This document shows, piece after piece, positions 8,052 to 16,700 of a DNA stretch of 64,000 bases. This DNA is from Erythrobacter sp047872805 (GTDB lineage Bacteria; Pseudomonadota; Alphaproteobacteria; Sphingomonadales; Sphingomonadaceae), in assembly GCF_047872805.1 (NCBI RefSeq), contig NZ_JBLQUK010000013.1, forward strand, positions 1-64,000. The letters run 5' to 3'. Numbering within the stretch: the stretch's first letter is position 1; every line of letters starts with the position of its first letter. A program made the position numbers and the translations under genes. The notes under the pieces were generated by a model. The model saw only the letters and a program-made list of their open reading frames with translations, did not search any database and was not told the origin of the DNA.

Positions 8052-8492
8052 TTAATGGCCGAGCGCGTCCTCAACCGTATCGGCCACGCGAAAGACCATA
8101 TCATATCGGCTGATGCCAAGGATTTCTCGCATGGTTTCATTCGGGCGAGCCAGAACAATCGTTGTCCCTGCACCTTGTCCAGCGCGCTGCGCCAAAGTCA
8201 GAGCGCGCAATCCGCGGGATGACATGTAATCAACCCCTTCAAGGTCGATAATTGCGATTGCAGGTTCCTCGGCCATCGCCGCTAGAAGGAAATCCTTGAA
8301 TGAATCGGCAGTCGATTCGTCGATTCGGCCACTGGGCGCAAGGACAGTAGCGCCTGCGCGCTGCTCGCTGTTCCAACCCAAGGCGTTAACCGTCATAAGG
8401 CTTGCATAGCGTGCCTTTTTCGGATTGCCAATCGCTCTGCGAGCCGCGTCGTAAACACCTAGGACGGGCGAAATATCTATCAAGTGCTGCAC
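8052..8492 (-). CDS. STAS-domain anti-sigma factor antagonist
   Basis: A 146-residue protein whose residues 45-146 form a STAS domain of the RsbV/SpoIIAA kind (AIAIIDLEGVDYMSSRGLRALTLAQ). Ser92 aligns with the serine that RsbW-type kinases phosphorylate; the canonical DSSG reads SSRG here. The GTG start at 8492 is supported by AGGAG five bases upstream, which gives an N-terminal extension of about 35 residues before the domain; an internal ATG at 8396 has no such site. It is the first gene of the leftward operon STAS-MBL-CHASE2/PP2C. The likely partners are the kinase at 3471-3884 and the phosphatase at 4975-7089. Confidence 0.88.
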   Translation of the reverse strand: MQHLIDISPVLGVYDAARRAIGNPKKARYASLMTVNALGWNSEQRAGATVLAPSGRIDESTADSFKDFLLAAMAEEPAIAIIDLEGVDYMSSRGLRALTLAQRAGQGAGTTIVLARPNETMREILGISRYDMVFRVADTVEDALGH

Positions 8493-8845
8493 AGTATCTC
8501 CTGTATCAGTCTGCGACCAACCATAGTGCAGCAGGCAAACATGAATTTTTCCCTATTTTTCCGAGCATTTGCGGTACCCGCGCAGCGGTTCTTACCGGCG
8601 CACCCGGAGCATTGAGCCACTAAACTTGTGAGAACGCGACAACTTACGCAGTTTGCCTAGGGTTTTGCGCCGACACACTTGTTTTCGCTCCTGAACGGAG
8701 TATCACACAGACAAGCAATGGGTCGCCCGAAATGGGGCACGATAGTGGTAACAACCACGCTGCACCTTTCTTGAAAGTTTTTGCCGGGTTGCACTGCAGC
8801 CCGGGACACGTATCGTGTCGCATCAGGCGAATTCAGGGGGCAAGC
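8493..8845. other. 353-bp divergent control region with clustered hairpins
   Basis: This gap separates the leftward STAS operon from the rightward secretion operon and must hold promoters for both. I see no gene. Near the rightward gene it carries three closely spaced inverted repeats: CTTTC-TT-GAAAG (8766-8777), an imperfect CCGGGTTGC/GCAGCCCGG arm pair (about 8784-8803) and GACACG-TAT-CGTGTC (8805-8819). They could be operators or structure in the 5' leader. I could not assign clear -35/-10 boxes. Confidence 0.5.
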
Positions 8846-10699
8846 TTGTCTAGCGTTGATAAAAATTGGCAAAGCGTCCGGCCGCAGCCGCGGACGTTGA
8901 GGGTTTCGCGCGTGTCGCATTTGGCATCCGCCTTTGCTTTGAGCGCGGCAATTCTGGTCCCGGCCGAGGGCGCTTCTGCGCAAGTCCAAGGGGCGCCGCA
9001 AATATCCCCGCCTACGCGCGGTCAGTTGACGCCGCCGGAACAGCGCCGCGAAGATCGCAGCGTTACATTGACGATCGACGGCGATCTTGAACGCGCACCC
9101 TGCGTCTTGGATCGCGCGGAATATTCCGACATCACCTTTACCCTGAACGGTGCCACTTTTGGCGGTCTGGGCGCGGTTCCCGGGCTGTCGCTTGATGCCG
9201 CCTATGATGGTTATGTAGGCCGTGAACTTCCTTTGGCGGTGCTTTGTGACATCCGGGCAAAGGCGAATTCGATCCTGCGCACCCAAGGTTTCCTGGCCAC
9301 GGTCGAAATCCCTGAGCAAAATCTGAGCGACGGAGTTGCCGATTTCGGTGTGGTGTTCGGACGTTTGACTGGACTACGGGTGCGCGGCGACGCTGGCCCA
9401 TCTGAGGCTGTGGTCGCGGGATATCTTGAAAAACTGACCCAGCAGCCAGTTTTCAACGTTAATGATGCCGAACGGTATCTGTTGCTTGCCGATGATTTGC
9501 CAGGCGTCGATGTTCGCCTGTCGCTTCGACCAGCCGCTGGGGGGCAGCCGGGCGATCTGACCGGCGAAATCGCGGTGGTGCAACGGTCGGGCATTGTCGA
9601 TCTCAACGTTCAGAATTTTGGCTCAAAATCCATCGGACGATTTGGTGGATTGCTGCGCGTCGAAGCGTATGATTTGACTGGTCTGGGTGATCGCACTTCG
9701 ATCGCGGTTTTCAGTACTCTTGAACTTACCGAACAGCAGACGGTTCAGCTTGGCCATGATTTTGCGATTGGTTCCGACGGTCTGCGGCTTGGCGGGCAAC
9801 TCACCTACAGTGAAACCAGCCCTGATCTGAACTTGCCGGGTGTCGACCTTCAATCCGAGACGGTGCTGGCAACGCTACAGGCCAGTTATCCAGTCAAGCG
9901 CTCGCGCCAGTCAAACATCTTCGCCTTTGCCGGGCTCGACGTCGTCGATCAGAATGTCGATTTCAACAATGTGCAATTGACCCGCGACCGGGTGCGCACA
10001 GTCTTTGCGCGCGTCGCAGGGGATTGGACCGATGAACGCAGCATTCAGCGGCTTGACGGCTATTCCCCATTTGAGCCCAAGTTTCGAGCGCGCTACGCCG
10101 TTGAGGCGCGCAAGGGTCTGGATGTGTTTGAGGCGAGTCCGGATTGCAGGGGAAACCCTCTTAGCTGCTTTGCCGGGGGCGCCGTTCCGCCTAGCCGGGT
10201 TGAGGCGAACCCGACACCGTTCCTGATGCGATATGAAGCGAGCGCTGAATATCGCCCCGATCCGCTGTTGAAATTTTCGCTAGAGGCGACGGCACAGGTT
10301 TCAAGCGATCCCTTGCCTGCGTTTGAGGAATTTGCAGCGGGCAGTTTCTCGATCGGGCGCGGATTTGATCCGGGTGCGGTTCTGGGCGACAATGGTGTCG
10401 CTGCCTCGCTTGAAGTGAGTTACGGATCGCTCGCCCCGGCCGGACCAGAAGCAGTTGCAATCCAGCCGTTCGTGTTCACCGATGTGGCCTTTGCCTGGAA
10501 TGAAGACCCTAGCCGCCGCCCACTTAATCCCGACCGGCTTTGGTCGGCTGGTGGCGGATTGCGCGCGGCTTGGGGTTCTAAACTGCAAGCTGATGCTTTT
10601 ATCGCTGTCCCGCTGGAGCGCCCCGATCTGGCGCCGCAGCTTGGCGACGTGCGCCTGATGGTCTCTGTGACCGCCCGACTTTTCCCGTGGAGATACTAA
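8846..10699 (+). CDS. TpsB outer-membrane transporter (ShlB/FhaC/HecB family)
   Basis: A 617-residue two-partner secretion transporter that exports the TpsA protein encoded two bases downstream. An N-terminal signal sequence (VSHLASAFALSAAILVPAEGASAQ) is followed by a proline-rich linker, periplasmic POTRA-like domains (about 70-240; LDRAEYSDITFTLNGA, ILRTQGFLATVEIPEQ, LTGLRVRGDAGPSEAVVAGYL) and a 16-strand-type barrel. It contains the family-like SFSIGRGFDPGAVLGDNG and ends in an aromatic strand (VTARLFPWRY). The frame is open to ATG 8732, but TTG 8846 has AGGGGG at good spacing and gives a normal signal peptide. The start is therefore uncertain, the family is not. Confidence 0.9.
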   Translation: MSSVDKNWQSVRPQPRTLRVSRVSHLASAFALSAAILVPAEGASAQVQGAPQISPPTRGQLTPPEQRREDRSVTLTIDGDLERAPCVLDRAEYSDITFTLNGATFGGLGAVPGLSLDAAYDGYVGRELPLAVLCDIRAKANSILRTQGFLATVEIPEQNLSDGVADFGVVFGRLTGLRVRGDAGPSEAVVAGYLEKLTQQPVFNVNDAERYLLLADDLPGVDVRLSLRPAAGGQPGDLTGEIAVVQRSGIVDLNVQNFGSKSIGRFGGLLRVEAYDLTGLGDRTSIAVFSTLELTEQQTVQLGHDFAIGSDGLRLGGQLTYSETSPDLNLPGVDLQSETVLATLQASYPVKRSRQSNIFAFAGLDVVDQNVDFNNVQLTRDRVRTVFARVAGDWTDERSIQRLDGYSPFEPKFRARYAVEARKGLDVFEASPDCRGNPLSCFAGGAVPPSRVEANPTPFLMRYEASAEYRPDPLLKFSLEATAQVSSDPLPAFEEFAAGSFSIGRGFDPGAVLGDNGVAASLEVSYGSLAPAGPEAVAIQPFVFTDVAFAWNEDPSRRPLNPDRLWSAGGGLRAAWGSKLQADAFIAVPLERPDLAPQLGDVRLMVSVTARLFPWRY

Positions 10700-10700
10700 A

Positions 10701-13700
10701 ATGGCTCATCTGAACCAGAACCGCTCGAAATTGCTGCTTGGAAGCGGCGCTGCGGCCTTGGCAATGGGGCTGGTCATGGCTCCCGAGCGTGCACAGGCGC
10801 AGGCGTTTCAGGCCAGCGAAGTGATTGTCAGTGGCAATGCAACCCGCATCCTTGGTTCTAACACAGAGACGATTCTGGTTGAGAGCCCGACTGCGGTGAT
10901 CGAATGGACGCCGGATGAAGATGGGCTGGGCAATGCGCTTGATTTTCTCCCCAACGGCAACACGGCGACGTTCCAGAACGGTTCGATCGTAAACGACTTT
11001 GCGGTGCTCAACATCGTGCTTCCGGCTGCAAATGGCAATGTAACGGTGTTCAACGGGACTGTCATCTCACAGCTGATTGATTTGGGAACTGGCGCGGCGA
11101 CGCCTGGCGGGACCGTCGCGTTCTATTCGCCGTCGGGAATATTCGTGGGCGGCTCCGCCGTTTTCGATGTTGGCAATTTGATCTTGACGACCCTCGACCC
11201 GGATCTTGCAAGCTTTGATGACTTCGCGTTGAATGGCGGACAATTGCAGCTTACCAGTCTCGACCCTCTTGGCGCGAACATTGTCATTGCTCCCGGGGCC
11301 CAGATTGTTGCGAGCGCGGAGAATTCTTACTTTGCGGTCGTAAGCGCCGAAATCCAGATGTTTGGCACAGCCAATATCAATGGCAGCCATGCATACGTCG
11401 CCGGTGAAGCGGTAAACATAACCGTTTCCAACGGGCTGTTCGATATTCAGATTCCGGTCGGTTCTACCTCGCCCACTCCAATTGTTCTGGGTGGCGATGT
11501 AGGTGGCCCATCGAGCACGGGTGTCACGGGCGACAACCATCTCATTTACGCGGTCGCTCGCGCGGAAACTGATCCAATTTCGATGCTTTTTAGCGGAAAT
11601 CTCGGTTTCGACACTGCAGCCAGCGCTGGCATCGTGAATGGCGAGATCATCCTATCGGCAAATTACAATGTCAGCGGCCGGACAGTTGATGGCGGCTCGA
11701 TCACCGATGGTAACAATGCGATTTTCAATGCCGACAGCGCCCTGACCGACATAGCGGGCAGCATTTTCATCGAGGACTTCACCTCGACCAGCAGCATTCT
11801 CGCAATCGCCAATGAAGAAGTTCAGGTTGCCGCAGTCAACGGGCCAAGTTCAATCGACGGCAACCTTATCATGGTTGGCCGCAATTTTGCAGAACTGACC
11901 GCCAGCAATGGTCAGGTCTTTGATATTTCCGGCAATGTGTTTGTATCTTCGGACGATTTTGGCGCTGTTGGTTTCGATCTTACGTCAGCCGATCTCGATG
12001 TCACGGGTGGTCAGGCGTTTGTTGACGCATTCGATCTGGGCATTCTCAATATTGGCGGAGATGTGCTGGTCAGCGCGAGCGGGATAGCCGGTGCTGATAT
12101 TGGCGGTGGGACTGGCATATCTGGGCAGGCCAATGGCGGCCGGGCAACGATTGCCTCCAATGGCGGGACCTTGACGATTGCCGGAACCGCACAGGCGGTT
12201 GCAAATGCCAGCGGTGCGCCGATTGGGCAGGATTTCGTGTTCGGGAACACCTTTACCGCTGGCACTGCGGATATGTTCACGACCGAAGGCGGTGCGATCA
12301 TTGTCGATGGGGATGTGTCGCTGGAAGCGAACGCATTTGGCGTCAATGGTTCGACAACGCTTGATTCCGTTGCTTCGGACACATTTGGCGGTTTGGCCTT
12401 GCTTAATGCATTGGGCAACAGTTCAATCACGCTCAACGGAAACTTTACTGCATCTGCAGGGGCAAACGCCGGGTTTGCCAATACTGCAGATTTTCCAGGT
12501 GGGCTTGCCGACGGTGGCAGGGCCGACATCTTTATCGACGCTGCTGGCACGATTTCGGTGGCGGACAATGTCATCCTTTTGTCTCAGGCTCGGGGTGGAA
12601 CCAATCAGGCAGGACAGGGCGGCGGCGCACAGGGTGGAACCGCGCGGGTATTCCTGCCCAATGGCGGCACATTCACGGTTGGGGGCGATTTTTCCGCAGC
12701 CGCCAATGGCTTCGGCGGAAACGGCGTAAGCGGCGGCGATGCGTTTGGCGGGGCAGCCGGGGCGCAGGTGCTTTCCGGGTTGATCGGTATTCAAGGCAAT
12801 GCGTCCGCTTTCACCGATTCGTTGGGCGGCAATGCCGTGTCCGGCTTTGGCGGTGACGGCGGCGATGGGGTTGGCGGCAATTCCTTCTTCCAGGCCGATG
12901 GTACTCTGACCGCTGTTGCGACCATGAACATTGGCGGCGATGCGACGGTCAATTCATCGGGCACAGGCGGCGCGGGCGGTGCCGGCGATGGTAGCGATTT
13001 TGCGCCTGGTAATGGCGGTGACGGCACGGGCGGCCAAATTGGCGTCCCCAATCAGGCTGATCCCAATTTCGGCAGCGGCGCGTTCGTTCTGGCCGGGGGC
13101 GACAACGGGAATCTGTCGATCGGCGGTCTGACATCTGTCGACAATTTCGGTATCGGCGGTGATGGCGGCTTTGGCGGGTTCAATCAGGGCGGCGGCGATG
13201 GCGGCATCGGCACGGGCGGCACTGCGCAAGCAGGGATGACGTTCTTGGGCAATGATGGATCAGTCGCGGCGGGCACTGCTAGTTTCGGCGACGTCATCAT
13301 CTTTGCTAACGGTGAAGGCGGCAACGGCGGCTTTGGAGGCTCTACAGGCGATCCGCGCGGCGATGGCGGCGACGGGAACGGATTCGGAGCCTTTTTCACT
13401 GCTCGCGTGGGGACTGTAACGGCTGGTCAGGTTGATATTAACGCCGATGGTGCAGGTGGATTGGGTCATGTCGCCGGCGCTGGTAACGGCGGCGCGGCGC
13501 AGCTATTGGGCGGCGCGGGTGCCACAGCGAATATCGCAGGGCTGCAGGCGTTTGCGATTGGCCGGGGCGGTTCGGGTCAAGTCCTCGGCGGCGCGAGTAC
13601 GGGCGGTTTGGTCGCGCTGGGCTTTGTCGATGGCCTGACGTTGAACGTCAATGGATCGGTGCTGCTCGATGCCGGGGCATTCGGAGGCTTTTCGTCCGGC

Positions 13701-16700
13701 GGAGCAGGCGGCGATGGCATTGGCGGGATGGTGGATATCACCATGCTCGACGACATCAGCGAGTTGGACGTGCTCGGCAATCTGACTGCTCGTGCTTCAG
13801 GTGCCGGGGGCAATGGCAATACTCCGAACGCAGGCGCGCAGGGCGATGGCGGATCTGCGGTCATCAATATCGAAGGTTTGTCCGGCGTCAACGTCGATGG
13901 AATTCTGTCGGTTTCGGCCGAAGGAATTGGCGGAAACAATCAAAGCGGCATTGGCGGTTTGGCCACGGGCGGTGACGCACGCTTGCGAGTGCTCACGGGC
14001 GGATCAATCACTGTCGGAAATGGCTTCAACGCTTCAGCCGTCGCACTGGGCGGCGACGGAACCGGCGGCGGCGCTGCCTTTGGCGGGGTGGCCGGCGCGC
14101 AAGCTCTTGTTGGTTTGATCGATATTCAAGGCTCAGCCTTTGTGAGCGCATCGGCCAACGCTGGCAGTTCGACGTCGGTCTTTGATTCTGGCGATGGCGG
14201 ATTCGCTCAGGGCGGCACGGCGATACTCGATGCGCTGGGTTCGCAAACAGAAACCGGCACAATGAATATCGGGGGCAATGTAACATTGCTGGCCAATGCG
14301 ACTGGCGGCAATGGCGGCGGTGGCACGTCCGATTTCTTGCCGGGCCGCGGCGGCGATGCGCAAGCTGGTGAAGCAAACACCGTCAACCAGGCCAATGAAA
14401 ACTTTTTCGGCGGGGCTAGATTGTTCGCCGGAGGTGACAATGGCGACTTAAGCATTGGCGGCACTTCGCTTCTCAATGCAGTCGGCACGGGCGGCATTGG
14501 CGGCACCGGTGACATTGGTCAGGCTGGCGGCGACGGCGGCAATGGTCTGGGCGGATCGACGCTCGCAGGGATTGGTTTAACGCCTTCGACCGACGGCTCG
14601 GTCGGAGCAGGTACTGCCGATTTTGCCGATCTCATCTTGATCTCAGACGGGCGTGGCGGCGCGGGCGGTTCGGGCGGTGAAACCACCGATCCGTTCGGGA
14701 ATGGCGGCAACGGCACCGGGTTCCGGGCGCTTATTTCCGGCGCGGTCGGCGACCTCACGGCAAATTCGGTAACGACAGTGTCAAATGGTATCGGCGGTGA
14801 CGGCGCCATTGGCGGTATTGGCACTGGCGGCCAACGTAGCGGAATTTTCACCAGTTCTGACGGCACCGTCACCATCAATGGGTTTTCTGGCTTTGCGCTG
14901 GGTATTGGTGGAGTTGGACTGAATGGAATTGGCGGCGACGGTATTGGTGGCCAAGCCTTCATGGGCTTCCAGGGCGGCACCACTCTGGTCAATGGCGATA
15001 TCACGGTGGACGCCACTGGGACGGGCGGCGAATCGCAGAATGGCGATGGAGCCAACGGCATAGGCGGGACTGCGGATATCGCCGTCTTCACTGCGGTGCC
15101 GGGCAGCGGAACTGTGACCGGAAATGCATCGGTAATTGCCAATGGTGTTGGCGGCGCAGCCAGCACTGGCGCCACGGGCGGCAACGGGACAGGCGGCGAA
15201 GCCTTCGTACAGGCACAGGCTGGCGGAAGTGTGACGATTGGCTCTGGACTAATTGTCGCCAGCGGGCAGGGCGGTAGCGGAGTCGATGCCAATGGTGGCG
15301 TAGGCCTTGGCGGGTTCGCCGAAATTTTTAGTTTTGATACCGGCAGCGTGGTCACGGTGCAGAGAGGCACCCCATTCGGGCTTCCGGGAAGTTCAACTCT
15401 GTCGCAAGGCGCATCTCTGCTGTCGGCAACCGGGGTTGGCGGAGTGACGACAGGGGGCCTTGGCATCGGCGGTGCCGGCATTGGCGGCGAGGCGGTGGTT
15501 TCAGCCCAAAATGGCGGAACAATCACGCTTCCGGCTGATCCAGCGAACGATCCGAATGGCAGCTTCAACAGGATTAACGCGCGCGGGATTGGCGGCGGTT
15601 CGTCGGTCGATGGCGGTGCAGGCGGTGTTGGAACCGGTGGGCTTGGCTTGATCAATGCTGATGCTGGTACGATCAGCATGGGGGCGACCGTTTTCTCGGT
15701 TTTCGGTCAAGGTGGATTTGGCCTCACGGTTGATGAGAATATTGATGGCGGTGACGGCATTGGTGGTGAGCGGGTTGTCGAAGTAAGGAATGGCGGCGTT
15801 ATCACGGCTGAGCTGACCGGCGGAGTGAGTGCTGGTATTGGTGGCGATGCGACCGGCACCGGCACCGGCGGCGACGGGATTGGCGGGACCAATTCGGTTA
15901 TCGTCGAAGGTTCGACACTGAACTTGGTCGGACGCTCAATCTTCGTCGATCAGGCATTTGGCGGCGCGGGCGCGACTGGAGGCAATGCTTCAGGCGGTGA
16001 TGTGACCTTCAACGTCCTGGGCGGCACAATCAACATGTCGGCAAACGCAGAAGGCGTATCTGAGCTTTCCATTGGCGGCACCAATTTTGGCGGCTTGGGC
16101 GTTTCGCAAGGGGGCGATGCAGAGGGCTCAGCGGTATCTGTCAGTATCGCCGAAAGCACCGTATCCGGAGGCACGCTTTTCGTATCCTCGGCTGCGAATG
16201 GCGGAGATGCTAGTGATCCGAACGGCAATGGCGGCGACGCCGTAGGCGGTTCTTTGCTGTTTTCTGCTGTAGACTCTGAGATGTTCTTCGTCGGGCAGAA
16301 TATGATCTCGGCAGCGGGAACCGGCGGAGCAGGATTCAACGGTGGCACGGGTAGGGGCGGCTTTGCCAATGTCAGCATATCGCAAACGACGTTGATAATT
16401 GGCGACGATCTGAATTTTGGCGGCCTCACGATCACGACTGACGGAAAAGGTGGTATTGGACAGTCGGTTGAAGGCGATGCCTTTGGCGGCAACACAACTC
16501 TATTCACTGACGACGGGATCATTGATGGTGATGATATCATCGTCAGCGCCAACGCATTTGCCGGTACGGATATGAGCACCGTGGCAGGTGGGTTTGCTTT
16601 CGGCGGTGACGTGACAGTTCAATTCGATACCGATTCTGTCGTTGATCTAGATGCGCTTTCGCTCTTGGCTCAGGGTGTGAGTTCGATTGCCGGCGAAACA

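Noticed and set aside
3471..8492. PhyR-NepR-EcfG general stress response locus
   Set aside because: No EcfG sigma factor, NepR or PhyR gene is present and I found no clear GGAAC-N16-17-CGTT promoter here; the kinase, STAS and phosphatase are of the Rsb type.
12500..16300. CRISPR-like or satellite repeats
   Set aside because: The short GGCGGC-rich repetitions are codons for Gly-rich beta-helix repeats inside one open frame, with no constant spacer length and no cas genes.
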